A DNA stretch of 64,000 nt from Ructibacterium sp965146665 (GCA_965146665.1 CBCTHE010000002.1:124001-188000), one strand, 5' to 3'. Positions 46,853 to 57,019 are shown, counted from the stretch's first letter. Numbers and translations are program-made. The notes: generated by a model from the sequence alone, not told the origin.

Positions 46853-48965
46853 ATTTATCCTCCGGGCCGGCGGCCTCCATAAGCTCCAAGAATTCAGACG
46901 CCGCGGTGAGAATGACCCCCGTTCCGTGATCATCATTTGCAATGGTTGGGATGGCATAATAGTAGGACGCCTCCATGGCACAGCCAGATCCCATGCATAC
47001 GCCGTACACATTTCCTTCCCGGTCAACACTGTGCCGCATCAAACCATTCCATGCGGCCCGCGCCGCCAGCAGATAGGACTGGTCAAGCCACCCGCTGCGT
47101 ATCCCCCGCACAAATCCCAGCAAAAACATGGCGGTGCAGGAGGTCTCCAAATATGAGCCCTCATCCCGGCGGTCCAGCACCTGATGCCAGAGTCCGGAGG
47201 CATCCTGAAGGCGCCGGATACCCCCGGCAAAGTTCCGGAACAGCTCCAGCATTTCATCGAACAGTGAACCCGGTGGTAAATACGCCAGCATCTCTGTCAA
47301 AGACCAGAAAATCCAGCCATTCCCCCGCCCCCAGGGAATGCGGTTTGCCTTCTCCTCCTTCACAAAGAAGATATGTGAGAAAACTTGCCGCTCCTCTATA
47401 AACAGCCGCCGCTTGAATCCGCGTATCTGTCTGACAGCCTCCTGGAACCAGAATATGTCGCCGGTCAGCCTGCCGAGCCGCACCAGGAAAGGACAGCTCA
47501 TATACACATCATCCGCCCACATGGTTTGAACCCGGCAAAAGGTTCCATCCGGGAACCGGGGGACCCGTTTTTGCAGATACTCCCTGAGCCGGTCAATCAG
47601 GGGCAGAAGCCGGGTGTCATTGCAGTCAAAATATGCGTCAATGAGGTTCATACCCATGGTGCCGATGTTATCAAGATCGTGAATATCAATGGCACGCGGC
47701 ATAAAGGCCGGCATGCCTGCGCACGCGGCATCATAGGTAATATAATCAAAATACTGTGCCAGAAACAGCATATTGTCACAAAACAGCGCCTGGTAATCCA
47801 GACGCTTAAGCGTCTGGCCCGCCCGGCGGATGCCATAATACCCCACCATAAGGGCATAAAACCACTGTCCGTAAAACACGGAATCCAGATAAATCCGAAG
47901 GCGGGAATTATCCCGGAAACGCCAGTACAGTTTTCCCCCCCGCTCACTGTGCCATACTTTGGAAAAATCTATGCCGCATTCCGGCGGATGAAGCTTGTTT
48001 CCATAAAACGGGCCAAGCCATACCGCCCTGTCGCCGCATTTTCTTTCCGATGTAAGAAACGGCAGGAAATACCGGTTCTCATTGCCCAGACTCAGCCGCC
48101 AGCTCTCACCGTTCCTCACGCACCGGATCAGCAATTCATCTCCGGCATTCGCCCGCACAGGCGCCGCGGCCGGCGTACCGTTGACAAATACCGCATCCAC
48201 GTTTCCCGAAAGCGCCAGCACATGCTCCGTCTGGGCCACTGTATACACATAGGCCACATCTCCTCTGCCGCAAAGCTCCTGGAAATCAAATTCCCCGCCG
48301 GACGCCGGCGGCCTTGGCCAGGCATATTCCAGCACCTCCGCATCCGCGCCTTCCAGAGCTTCGAGCCCGCTTTGGCCCGTGTGGTACAAATTGGAAAGCG
48401 CCACCCCCTCCTCGCCTTTCAAAGCTTCTATAGGGAGATTGGGCCGGCAGGCATAGATATAGTCGTTTGCCCACATGCCAGGGTATCTGTGTATGGACAG
48501 GATGAAGCTGAACCCAAATGCGCCGTGATGTTTGACACACTTAACCCGGACATCATTCCGATCCCCGGCGCTGACTGAAATAGGGATATTGAAGTGCCCG
48601 TACGCAAAGTCTGTCTGCCGGTCCGGGGTTCCCTCATAGCAGGTAAACACATGCCGTCCCCGGAACCACACCTTCACATCCCCCAGAATATTCAAATATA
48701 TTTCATAGTCCTGCATGGTACGTATATCAAAATCAACATACACCGCATCGCCCTCTTTTGCCCCGGGAAAGGTCTGGTTCAGATCAACCACAAGGTTTGC
48801 GAGAGATTCGGCAAACCGCACGCCCGCAATCTCACAGAAGGGCTGATAAAACACCTTACATTTGGGTCGGGTCCGCAGGGTGTTTTCCGCCACAATGTCA
48901 ATGATTTCCCGTATGTCCTGGGTGCGGCCGTCCATCTCCATGCCGTCTTTTATACGCTCATTCAT
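46851..48965 (-). CDS. GH105-like unsaturated uronyl hydrolase with long N-terminal domain (704 aa)
   Basis: The C-terminal half (about 345-700) matches the YteR/YesR-type (alpha/alpha)6 barrel: TMWADDVYMSCPFLVRLG (about 480, containing the conserved Asp pair), GRGNGWIFWSLTEML, GLWHQVLDRRDEGSYLETSCTA and NDDHGTGVIL. These enzymes remove the 4,5-unsaturated uronic acid left by polysaccharide lyases, usually in the cytoplasm; no signal peptide is seen here. The N-terminal roughly 340 residues are a beta-rich extension not found in the short (about 370 aa) YteR type. It is the last gene of the third leftward operon, 23 bp after the toroid protein. AGAGG precedes the ATG by 5 nt. Confidence 0.85.
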   Translation of the reverse strand: MNERIKDGMEMDGRTQDIREIIDIVAENTLRTRPKCKVFYQPFCEIAGVRFAESLANLVVDLNQTFPGAKEGDAVYVDFDIRTMQDYEIYLNILGDVKVWFRGRHVFTCYEGTPDRQTDFAYGHFNIPISVSAGDRNDVRVKCVKHHGAFGFSFILSIHRYPGMWANDYIYACRPNLPIEALKGEEGVALSNLYHTGQSGLEALEGADAEVLEYAWPRPPASGGEFDFQELCGRGDVAYVYTVAQTEHVLALSGNVDAVFVNGTPAAAPVRANAGDELLIRCVRNGESWRLSLGNENRYFLPFLTSERKCGDRAVWLGPFYGNKLHPPECGIDFSKVWHSERGGKLYWRFRDNSRLRIYLDSVFYGQWFYALMVGYYGIRRAGQTLKRLDYQALFCDNMLFLAQYFDYITYDAACAGMPAFMPRAIDIHDLDNIGTMGMNLIDAYFDCNDTRLLPLIDRLREYLQKRVPRFPDGTFCRVQTMWADDVYMSCPFLVRLGRLTGDIFWFQEAVRQIRGFKRRLFIEERQVFSHIFFVKEEKANRIPWGRGNGWIFWSLTEMLAYLPPGSLFDEMLELFRNFAGGIRRLQDASGLWHQVLDRRDEGSYLETSCTAMFLLGFVRGIRSGWLDQSYLLAARAAWNGLMRHSVDREGNVYGVCMGSGCAMEASYYYAIPTIANDDHGTGVILTAASEFLELMEAAGPEDK

Positions 48966-48988
48966 ATACGCCTCTTTCCTTTCCGCCC

Positions 48989-50689
48989 TTATGCAATGGG
49001 CTCACCGCAGAGTCTGCGGCGCATGTCTCCCCGCAGCACTTCCTCTGCCCGGCATTGGGCAGGGCCGCATATCCAGAGACCATGCTCCGGCAGCTCCGCG
49101 GTGACCGTCCCTTGGCCCTCTGTCAGAACCGGCGCCGGCAGTACGGCCTCCGGACCTGCGCACAGGGCCAGTATACAAACCGCCTTTTTCAGCTCCCGCA
49201 GACACACCGCCTGCCGGCTCCCCGAAAACAGAACCACGTCCGCGTACAGTTTATCCTCCTGCCGTTCCACTGTAAAACGGGGTGCCTGTCCGCCAAATGC
49301 CGCCAGCGGCACCGAAATGGCATAGCGCATGCCCTGGTCCTTCACCACTATGGTATTCCGCTCCCAGCGGGGCGTCTCTCCCTGAAAGCCGCCAAACTCA
49401 AAGCGGAGCCGGATATCCTCAGCACAGATGGTCTGGTCCTTGATCTTATTAAACACCAGATGCTCGTCGCCGGAGTCATCTGCAAAATGGATACCCGCCA
49501 GAACTGTGCCGCGGTTCTGTACCCCATTGATCTCCGCGGCAGTAAAATCCGCACCGTCATGAAGGACGCGGAAATGCAGATAAGCCGGTTCGCTTCGGTT
49601 TCCATAATAGCTGATCAGATTCCTCCGCTGGTTCCAGAAGTCGCTGACCGCAAAGGAGCCAAGGGTATAATCCGGATGAATCCAGCTGTATTCCGTGGTG
49701 AGATAGGTGCTTCCATCCTTCACAAACCGGCGTATATCAAAGCTTTCCCGCGGCTTTATAAACAGCGGCAAAAACCGCTCAGGGCAATGCCAGCGGCTTC
49801 CGCAGACCTCTGACAGGATCTCTTCCTCTGGCGAAAGCTGAAGTCCCGGCACCCCTTTCTGCACCTTCACAGCCAGTCCCTGTTCGAGAATGGAGTGATA
49901 ACACCGGCTGTGGGGACCTGCCCACTGCCCGGTTCTGACATGAAAGTGCTCCGCAATGCACTGCCACTCCATTTCAGCCAGCCGGTTCGCATAATTTCCG
50001 GATACTGGATCTTCGATATGCGCAGCCATAGCCGACAGATCCCCCAGCACCACCAGAGTATATGTGGGGCTGTTATATTCTGCAAAGCCGCCGCTGCGCT
50101 CTGCCGTCTCCCATACCCGCCGCAGTTTACTCCGGCCGTATTCCAGAAACTCCCCGTGCCCCAAAAGCTGTCCGGCCACAATAGTGACATAGCAGTCCAT
50201 CAGCGCCACATTTGTATAGGACACATCCGCATCCCTGCGCATGATCGAACCGCAGGCACAGAGAACCGCCCGCTCTGCCTTCTGCCGGGTGCTGCCGGGA
50301 AGGCGCTTTCCATATTCGTGCAGAATCACACAGAGTGATTTCCCGCAGAAATCTGCCCAGTTCCAGTCCGGGGGATTCATCTGCTCCAGGGACTCTTCAT
50401 AAAACCAGGGCCAGATGCCATAGGTTCCGCTCCCGGGATTCTGGTCCTGCAATGCGGTAACAGCCTCTATCACTCTGCACGCGCGGGCAGTATACCGTTC
50501 CTCTCCTGCCGCCAGCAGCATCAGCGCATAATGCAGGGCCTCCCGTGTGCCGTGTACTGTTCCGCCCTTCAGGGTAGTGTGATAACCAGGAGAGGAAAAG
50601 GGCATACTCATTAAACAAAGGTCTTGATTATAATTGTTGTTCATCCTTTCCAGCGTCTGCTGGAAAAGCGCAGTTTGGTTCAATTCCAT
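48989..50689 (-). CDS. Uncharacterised alpha-toroid plus beta-sandwich protein, lyase-like (566 aa)
   Basis: No signal peptide. The first roughly 300 residues are helical repeats as in toroid polysaccharide lyases and related hydrolases, with SYTNVALMDCYVTIVAGQLLG, FAEYNSPTYTLVVLGDLS and WAGPHSRCYHSI as the most conserved-looking stretches. The remainder is a beta-sandwich (about 330-560). I do not recognise a named family; some rhamnosyl-glucuronate lyases have this architecture, but this is only a structural analogy. The start at MELNQTALF is the first reasonable ATG; an AAAGGA box is about 12 nt upstream, rather far. It lies between the GH39 and GH105 genes, so a role in acidic oligosaccharide breakdown is inferred. 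Confidence 0.55.
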   Translation of the reverse strand: MELNQTALFQQTLERMNNNYNQDLCLMSMPFSSPGYHTTLKGGTVHGTREALHYALMLLAAGEERYTARACRVIEAVTALQDQNPGSGTYGIWPWFYEESLEQMNPPDWNWADFCGKSLCVILHEYGKRLPGSTRQKAERAVLCACGSIMRRDADVSYTNVALMDCYVTIVAGQLLGHGEFLEYGRSKLRRVWETAERSGGFAEYNSPTYTLVVLGDLSAMAAHIEDPVSGNYANRLAEMEWQCIAEHFHVRTGQWAGPHSRCYHSILEQGLAVKVQKGVPGLQLSPEEEILSEVCGSRWHCPERFLPLFIKPRESFDIRRFVKDGSTYLTTEYSWIHPDYTLGSFAVSDFWNQRRNLISYYGNRSEPAYLHFRVLHDGADFTAAEINGVQNRGTVLAGIHFADDSGDEHLVFNKIKDQTICAEDIRLRFEFGGFQGETPRWERNTIVVKDQGMRYAISVPLAAFGGQAPRFTVERQEDKLYADVVLFSGSRQAVCLRELKKAVCILALCAGPEAVLPAPVLTEGQGTVTAELPEHGLWICGPAQCRAEEVLRGDMRRRLCGEPIA

Positions 50690-50775
50690 AAACCATTCAC
50701 ATCCTTTCAGTCCGCCCCGCCCTTCGCTCAGTTCGCGTGTCCTGGCACGGACGGGTTGGTATGGCATAAATCGTA

Positions 50776-52266
50776 TCAGCGCAAAACAGATGATACGCGG
50801 GGGACTTTAACCAAGGCCGCGCCCGCGCCGTCCAGCCGGAACACCGCATATTCCCCCTCAATTCCAGGGCCGTTCTCCGCCGGCGCCAAACAGTCCTCCG
50901 CACGCAGTCCGGCCACCTCCTCCGGCGTGGGATACTGGGGACTTCCCATTCGCCGCCACCGGGCCGGCGCGTTGTTATGGGTCCGGTCTACCAGATACAG
51001 CTCCATATCTCCGCGCCGCGCATCCTCCGGCAGATTGAAGCGAACGGTATGCGGCAGGCCGCCGTCCTCCTCCGGGCGGAAACAATAGTACAGAAAAACA
51101 TATTCCTTCTGACTGCGTGTGGCAATACAGCCGGTACAGCCGCCGTCAAGAACAGCGGCGGGAATCCGCTCCTCCCCGCACATGGAAAGGAGCGAAAAGG
51201 CATGGTAGGACGGTTTTCTCAGACTGTTCAGGCTCAGCATGCCATAGTTGCCATGGAAAGCCTCCGCGCCGTAGCCCCCCTGGTCGTAGACATCGGAAAG
51301 GCACCAGTAGGCAAAGCAGTCTGCACACTGCGAAACCTCTGACATGGTCTTGACAATATACCCCGCCTCGTTTGCAGACTCTCTGTCTGGGTCACAGATC
51401 CACCAGGATCTGCCCCACTCATTCCAATGTATCTCCCCCCGGAAGTGCATACGGTCCGCAAGGCCGCGCACACCCCGGATTACCTCCGCCGCAAAGTCAG
51501 CACGGCGGTTGATCTTTGCCGCCTGCGCGCCCCCGAAAGGGGACAGGGATTCGTCCTCTGAATCCCTGTTATAAATGTGTACAGCAAGAAAATCCGGCTG
51601 ACAGTCCCGCTCCCGGGTCCAGTTGAGAAACGCTTCCACCCATTCTCCCCGTGCCGTCGAGGGCCCTCCCACCCGGTAATCCGGGCAGACCGCCTTCACT
51701 GCACGCCGGGTATGCTCCCAGAGCCGGAAATAATCCGCCTGGGTACCGGCAAAAAAGGGAAAGAGATTGGGTTCATTCCAAACCTCAAAGTACCACTCGG
51801 CTACATTTTTCTTTCCATAGCGCCCGGTCACATGCTCTGTATAAGCTTGAATAAATGCCTCCCATTCTGCAAAGTCCCGCGGCAGATCCGTACGCCCCTT
51901 TGTGGTAAAAACGGTATGTTCACCTGCGGCCATACAGCCCGGAACAAAGGTTGTGGTAATCATAGGCCAGATTCCCATCTCCACCAGTGTATCTGTGATA
52001 TAGTCCAGTATCTGGTAGTTGGGGCGGCAGGCTGTGTTTTGGGGCTCTGCAAAGCGCCTGGGGTCAATCCCCATGGCGCGCAGTTCATCATCAAACATAC
52101 CCACGGCCCGGACGCAGCGCGCGCCCAGCTCCTTGTGCGCCATCCGAAGCTGTGCCTGGACATCGCCCCGCACAAGCCAGCGAAACTGATCGATATTGAC
52201 CAGTCCCTCCCAGGTATGCAGAAACGGAACCGCTTCTGCCCGCCAGTCAATTTGAAAGTCCTTCAT
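50776..52266 (-). CDS. GH39-family glycoside hydrolase, beta-xylosidase type (496 aa)
   Basis: Intracellular TIM-barrel enzyme. The acid/base motif YFEVWNEPNLFPFF (Glu about 164) and the nucleophile region IHWNEWGRSWW (Glu about 284) are both present, as in GH39. PDFLAVHIYNRDSEDESLSP and the C-terminal beta-sandwich (about 400-496) also fit. GH39 acts on beta-xylosides, alpha-L-iduronides and some alpha-L-arabinosides or galactosides; which applies is not clear. Start MKDFQIDW is supported by GGGAG 6 nt upstream, and one base separates it from the stop of the preceding gene, indicating coupling. The longer open frame upstream is rejected. Confidence 0.85.
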   Translation of the reverse strand: MKDFQIDWRAEAVPFLHTWEGLVNIDQFRWLVRGDVQAQLRMAHKELGARCVRAVGMFDDELRAMGIDPRRFAEPQNTACRPNYQILDYITDTLVEMGIWPMITTTFVPGCMAAGEHTVFTTKGRTDLPRDFAEWEAFIQAYTEHVTGRYGKKNVAEWYFEVWNEPNLFPFFAGTQADYFRLWEHTRRAVKAVCPDYRVGGPSTARGEWVEAFLNWTRERDCQPDFLAVHIYNRDSEDESLSPFGGAQAAKINRRADFAAEVIRGVRGLADRMHFRGEIHWNEWGRSWWICDPDRESANEAGYIVKTMSEVSQCADCFAYWCLSDVYDQGGYGAEAFHGNYGMLSLNSLRKPSYHAFSLLSMCGEERIPAAVLDGGCTGCIATRSQKEYVFLYYCFRPEEDGGLPHTVRFNLPEDARRGDMELYLVDRTHNNAPARWRRMGSPQYPTPEEVAGLRAEDCLAPAENGPGIEGEYAVFRLDGAGAALVKVPRVSSVLR

Positions 52267-52267
52267 C

Positions 52268-54346
52268 TCAATCTCCCTTCTCTTCCTTCTGAACCGCGAT
52301 TTCATACATGGCATGCAAGTCCAGCCCTGGAACCCGAAACCCAGCCCAGCCGTCTTTCTCTTCAAACGCCACCGGCGTTCCTTCCGGTATTCTGCGGATC
52401 CCCGTGACTGACCTGCCGTCTGTACACAGATTAACCGCAATATCCGACGGCATGACAGGCGGCTCATATTCCTGCTGATCCACGAGATGCAGTATATAGC
52501 GGTCTCCGTCCTCAAAGGCGGTCAGCTCAACAGGCGCGGGCGCATTGGTGCGCAGCCGCCTGTCCTTTATCAGAAAATCCGCCGTCTCCAGAAAGAAACC
52601 GCAGCTGTCCGCATCCCGATATTTCTCAACAGGCGCCGATACCCAAAGGATTTGACCTCTCCCGCGCCGGGCCCAGACCACAGCCGGATATTCCGTGGCC
52701 CTCCCCGGCGGATTGGAGTGGATGGAGGCAAAGCGTGAGGGATCCGCAGGATCTGTATAGGGAAGCACAATCCGCGCCAGCACCTGGCATTCCCCTTGTA
52801 CCGCCGCAAGGCACTGCGGGCCTTCCACGGTCAGGGGCGCACCCGGCTCAGCCCCCGCAAAAAGACCCAATGTATTTTCAACGGGCTCAATATAGGTAAA
52901 ACTTTCCGCCGTGTCTCCCAAATATTCGAGACCCAAAAAGTCCATCAGCCTCCGGCTGCGGGGACACCCGCTGACATAGAGAGCCCCGCCTTCCTCCACA
53001 AAGCGGATGACGGTCCCGGCTTCCTGACTGTCCATCCGGTAAAGGGCAGGAACCACCAGAAGCCTGACATCCTTAAGACCGGACAGATTCCGCTTACTGA
53101 CCACATCATAGAGAACGTTATCCCGCCGGAATGCCTCCGCCGCGCCCAGAGCGGCGTCCAGATGCGGATACCGCTCCACGTCTTCAGGTGCGGCCACAGG
53201 CTTTCCGCTGCTGCCTGGATCAAATTTGCTCTTCATGGAAAAATAAATCGCCGCATCCCGCATAGGCGTCCCTTTAAACCATGGTTCGCAGGGAATGGTC
53301 CGCTCATAGATTTTTCGCATGACATCATAATTCCTTGTGTGGATGGTACCGTCTGGATCAATGGCATCAATAAATAAAAACGCCCCGTGGTGGGCATAGG
53401 TGACAAAGGCATGCTGGGCCAGCCGCTGGGCTGATTTGTTCCGTGTGTGACAGCCCAGTCCTGGGTCACACCGCGACGTCATATACTCAAAGGGCTGGTT
53501 TTGGGACAGGTTTCGGTAGAGCTTGCAGGCAAAGGCCTGCTCCGCAAGCCCGCCGTACAAATCCCCGCCGGCGTAGTCCGACGCCTCCGCATTCCCCTCG
53601 GTGACGCCCCGACGCCAGCTGAAGAGTGCGCTGGAATACTGGTGCTCCACAGTAAGCTCTGGCCGCCGGCTTTGGATAAACCCAGTCATGTCCAGCGCAA
53701 ACTCCTGCATCCATTCCTCCCGTTTATCCTGAAAATCCGTCCAGCACGGATCGTCCCAGTCAATGGTATCCGGGATTTCCCGGCCCATTTCACGTGCATA
53801 CCGCCGCCGGCAGGCATTACAGGTACAGACCACCGGCCAAAAGGTCATATCAAGAAAGAACCCGTCAAAATCATATCGTTCCATAAGCTCCGCAAGCAGT
53901 GTCTTTGCATAGGCCCGGTAGTCTTTGCTGTTGACACAGACCGTTCCGTACCGCGGTCCCAGGAACAGGGCTGAATCCTCCTGCTGGCGGGTGTTTTTTC
54001 CGTATTCGTTCACATTGCGCCACTGTGGATGCCGGGCATAGCACGCATTGTCATAGACCAGTGTGAAATATACAACGGCAGAAATTCCAGCCGCCCGGCA
54101 CCGCTCCAGCATCTGCCCCAGGAAGTCGCGGCCCTGCAGGCCGGCGTGCTGACGCCCGTGCTCCGTGGGCCAATAGCAAACCCCCACATGGGAATTGGCA
54201 TACAGCATTGCCGTCTGCACGCCGGCTCTTTGCAGGGCTTCCAGATATTGATCCGGATCCAGCCGCGATAAAAAGCGGGCATCCCACTCCTCCACATGCA
54301 TATCAATCAGATTTCTCCGATAATTCTGTTCATACCACCTTTTCAT
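52268..54346 (-). CDS. GHL6-like putative glycoside hydrolase with glutamine-amidotransferase-like middle domain (692 aa)
   Basis: TIM-barrel front (about 1-350): RRNLIDMHVEEWDARFL, ANSHVGVCYWPTEHG, YDFDGFFLDMTFWP (about 165, likely catalytic Asp) and a Cys-containing CTCNACRRRY segment, as in hypothetical glycosyl hydrolase 6 and alpha-fucosidase-like proteins. A beta-galactosidase-trimerisation-like domain follows (about 370-560: LLVVPALYRMDSQEAGTVIRFVEEGG), then a beta tail. The reaction is not known. ATG 54346 is chosen because AAAGGAAG lies 8 nt upstream; a GTG at 54370 overlapping the regulator stop is the alternative. Second gene of the third leftward operon. Confidence 0.65.
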   Translation of the reverse strand: MKRWYEQNYRRNLIDMHVEEWDARFLSRLDPDQYLEALQRAGVQTAMLYANSHVGVCYWPTEHGRQHAGLQGRDFLGQMLERCRAAGISAVVYFTLVYDNACYARHPQWRNVNEYGKNTRQQEDSALFLGPRYGTVCVNSKDYRAYAKTLLAELMERYDFDGFFLDMTFWPVVCTCNACRRRYAREMGREIPDTIDWDDPCWTDFQDKREEWMQEFALDMTGFIQSRRPELTVEHQYSSALFSWRRGVTEGNAEASDYAGGDLYGGLAEQAFACKLYRNLSQNQPFEYMTSRCDPGLGCHTRNKSAQRLAQHAFVTYAHHGAFLFIDAIDPDGTIHTRNYDVMRKIYERTIPCEPWFKGTPMRDAAIYFSMKSKFDPGSSGKPVAAPEDVERYPHLDAALGAAEAFRRDNVLYDVVSKRNLSGLKDVRLLVVPALYRMDSQEAGTVIRFVEEGGALYVSGCPRSRRLMDFLGLEYLGDTAESFTYIEPVENTLGLFAGAEPGAPLTVEGPQCLAAVQGECQVLARIVLPYTDPADPSRFASIHSNPPGRATEYPAVVWARRGRGQILWVSAPVEKYRDADSCGFFLETADFLIKDRRLRTNAPAPVELTAFEDGDRYILHLVDQQEYEPPVMPSDIAVNLCTDGRSVTGIRRIPEGTPVAFEEKDGWAGFRVPGLDLHAMYEIAVQKEEKGD

Positions 54347-54366
54347 ACCCTTGACTTCCTTTCCGT

Positions 54367-56769
54367 TCACACGTCTGTCCCTTGGACTTCCGGCTGTTTC
54401 TCTGTTGTGCTCCGGTATTCGCTGGGGGTTGTGCCCGTGTATTTTTTAAAAATCTGCATAAAGCTGTGATAGGTGGGATATCCCACCCGTTCCGCGATTT
54501 CATTGATGGACAAATTGGTGTTTACCAGCATATCCTGCGCCTTCTTCACGCGGAGATTGATCAGGTAATCTAAAAAATTGGTCTCTGTGGCCTGTTTAAA
54601 CAGCTTGGACAGATAGGGCGCGCTGAAATGAAACTCCGCGGACAGCATATTGAGCGACAGCCGGCGGTCGCTGTAGTGTTCATTGATAAAGTCCAGCACC
54701 CGCTGAATGGTCTTCTCATTGATATTCTTTGTATTGCGCTTTAGCCGGATATTCTCCACAAAGCACTCAATGATATTCACCACATAGTCCCGCAGCTCCT
54801 CCAGCGTTGGAAAATCCACCAGAATGTCATAGATATTGCTGTACTGTTCTCCCAGCAGCTTTTGAATTGGGATACCCAGATCAACCACCACATAGATACT
54901 CTGCATGATCAGCTGAACACTCATCTGGACAATGAGCTGGGGCGAGAGTTTTTCAGCCTTGAAGCGCTCGTACAGGCCGTGGACTGCATCCTTGTATTCG
55001 TTCGATTCACCGACTGTCCTCAATGACTGCGCTATGCCGTTGATCACAAACAGCAGACTGTAAAGCCCGCTTTCGTCATAGCCTTCGATGTCCTCAATGG
55101 GGATGATTGCGCCGCTGCCGGTCAGGATTTCATATTCCAGTGCGCTGGAGGCCTCGCCAAAGGAGTTTTTGATGTCCTCCGCATTCCGCTTGAGTCTTCC
55201 CACACCGATGGTCACAGGAATCCCAAAGCTCTCCTGTGATTTCATACGGATGGTCTCCGCATACGAAAGCACAATGGCAGGATTCCTGACCGTATCAAAG
55301 GTTTCAAAGCTGATGATGACACATACATTGCCGTCCGCAAGCTCAAAGGCGGTGCCGCTTGTCTCACCGTTGACCTCCTCCTCTGCAAGCGCAATCAGGG
55401 ACGTACGGTACAGGCTTACATTTTTCGCGGCATTCACATAATTCTGAAGAGAGCTCTCATCCGCCTTGATGACCATGACAATAAAATTTTCACACCCAAG
55501 ACTGATCCCAAGGGTTTCAAGCTGAGTCCGAATATCCGCGATGTCACTGCGGCAGCCCAGGATAATGTCAGTCAGAATCCTCCACTTCAGCGCAGGCACG
55601 CTTTCCCGCACCTGTCCCAGCATGGTTTGGTGTTCGTTAAACATTCGCTCAAACAGTGCCTCCACATCCCGGACGTTTTCCACCTTCACCTCTTTGCCCT
55701 TTTGCGTAAATTTAGACGCCTCAATCACGCTTCGGAGAAATTTATCCAAAGGTTTATAGGTGAATTCTCTAAGGTAGATGTTCACTGCAAAAGCAAAGAG
55801 AAGGATCAAAACAAGGGTCAGGAGAAAACTGTTCCGCATCTGGTTGAGAGGCGCATAAATCTGATCACGGTGGGCCAGATATAAGTATTTCCATCCCAAG
55901 TTCTCCGATTTTTGGGCGTATACTAAATATTTGGAGCCCTCCAGTTTTTCTGTCAGCTTGCCTTCTTTGGCACGGTCATACAGGCCGTTCCAGTAAGCAG
56001 GCTCCACTTCCGACAGCCCCCCGCTGCTCAGAATTACATCGCCGGACTCGTCACATACCACCAGCTTATTTTGCTCCCCCTCATGGTTGTACGCCATAAT
56101 CTCGTCTAGAATGGAGGCGTCGATGTTTACGACCACTCTTCCCGCGGCCCGGGAGGTATTGAGCGTAAAGGGGAACTGCCGCACCGCCGTGATAACCTTT
56201 GCCGGATTGGTGTCATAGATACTCTCTGTAATCTCACGTGTTCCGACCCAGGTTACTGCCCTGCCCTCTGACGGAGCCTTCCAGCCGTTGTCAAACTGCT
56301 CGGCCTCCGTGAGCTTATTGTCCGCGGCAATGAGGTTCCTGCTGACATGGGAATACACGTAGATAGAATGGATATAGGCATTGGTTTCCTGAATAAACCG
56401 CAGTGTCTCCTGGAGTTCCATCTGAGAGGTCTGGTACTCACTTTTGTCATTGTATGTATTATTGATAAACATACGGACATTATTGTCCGCCCCGAGAAGG
56501 GTGATCACTGTATCATCTATGGATTTAAGCTGACGGTCAATGTTGATCCGAACCTGATCCAGAAGAGAATCCGCGAACATGTTAACCTCCTTCTCCATCT
56601 GCCGGGAGGAAATTCCATAGGAGAGAACGGACATCAGAGAGATGAAGAAGACGAACAGCAAAAAGTAGATCAGCGTCATACGGGCGGAAAAATTTTTCCC
56701 GTCCCGGAGCGACTGGTTATATCGCTTAATGTTTGATTTCATATTTAAATCGAATCCGTGAACCTTCAT
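54367..56769 (-). CDS. Membrane-anchored AraC-family (YesN-like) regulator (800 aa)
   Basis: Membrane helix about 33-55, an extracellular dCache-like sensor (about 56-310: ISSRQMEKEVNMFADSLLDQ, then RVVVNIDASILDEIM) and a second helix about 313-335 (FLLTLVLILLFAFAVNIYL). The cytoplasmic linker ends in an AraC domain (about 686-786) with MLSAEFHFSAPYLSKLFK and IAERVGYPTYHSFMQIFKKY, then GTTPSEYR. It is the first gene of the degradation operon, with its stop just before the GHL6-like gene, and is divergent from an importer operon, so it probably controls both. AGGAAGGA lies about 11 nt upstream of this ATG; a TTG two codons earlier is possible. Confidence 0.88.
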   Translation of the reverse strand: MKVHGFDLNMKSNIKRYNQSLRDGKNFSARMTLIYFLLFVFFISLMSVLSYGISSRQMEKEVNMFADSLLDQVRINIDRQLKSIDDTVITLLGADNNVRMFINNTYNDKSEYQTSQMELQETLRFIQETNAYIHSIYVYSHVSRNLIAADNKLTEAEQFDNGWKAPSEGRAVTWVGTREITESIYDTNPAKVITAVRQFPFTLNTSRAAGRVVVNIDASILDEIMAYNHEGEQNKLVVCDESGDVILSSGGLSEVEPAYWNGLYDRAKEGKLTEKLEGSKYLVYAQKSENLGWKYLYLAHRDQIYAPLNQMRNSFLLTLVLILLFAFAVNIYLREFTYKPLDKFLRSVIEASKFTQKGKEVKVENVRDVEALFERMFNEHQTMLGQVRESVPALKWRILTDIILGCRSDIADIRTQLETLGISLGCENFIVMVIKADESSLQNYVNAAKNVSLYRTSLIALAEEEVNGETSGTAFELADGNVCVIISFETFDTVRNPAIVLSYAETIRMKSQESFGIPVTIGVGRLKRNAEDIKNSFGEASSALEYEILTGSGAIIPIEDIEGYDESGLYSLLFVINGIAQSLRTVGESNEYKDAVHGLYERFKAEKLSPQLIVQMSVQLIMQSIYVVVDLGIPIQKLLGEQYSNIYDILVDFPTLEELRDYVVNIIECFVENIRLKRNTKNINEKTIQRVLDFINEHYSDRRLSLNMLSAEFHFSAPYLSKLFKQATETNFLDYLINLRVKKAQDMLVNTNLSINEIAERVGYPTYHSFMQIFKKYTGTTPSEYRSTTEKQPEVQGTDV

Positions 56770-56871
56770 ATACAAATCATTCCTTCCTAGAACTGCATCC
56801 TGTTTCCCACGCTGCTGTCAGCCGGATTGGATCCGTATCTTTTTCCTTTGCCTGCGGTTCCGGCATTTGCT

Positions 56872-56901
56872 ATTATAAACGATTTTCCGGCACAGCGTCA
56901 A
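56872..56901 (-). promoter_or_regulatory. Promoter of the regulator/GH operon
   Basis: Minus-strand TATAAT (56877-56872), an 18-bp spacer and TTGACG (56901-56896). A leader of roughly 95 nt would precede the regulator start. Confidence 0.65.
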
Positions 56902-56937
56902 CCAATATCGCCTCCACAGGGCCAACCAGATTAAAAT

Positions 56938-57019
56938 ATTACACTAGCACTAAAAAGATACATCCGCAAACCTGTGAAAAAATGTGGTTTTGTAAAATAG
57001 TGCAAACGAATTACACTAT
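56938..57019. promoter_or_regulatory. Operator-like repeats between divergent promoters
   Basis: The 9-mer ATTACACTA occurs at 56938-56946 and 57010-57018, 72 bp apart (about seven helical turns). The second copy is one arm of an inverted repeat ATAGTG-N11-CACTAT (56997-57019). Both lie between the promoters of the regulator operon and the importer operon. Confidence 0.45.
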
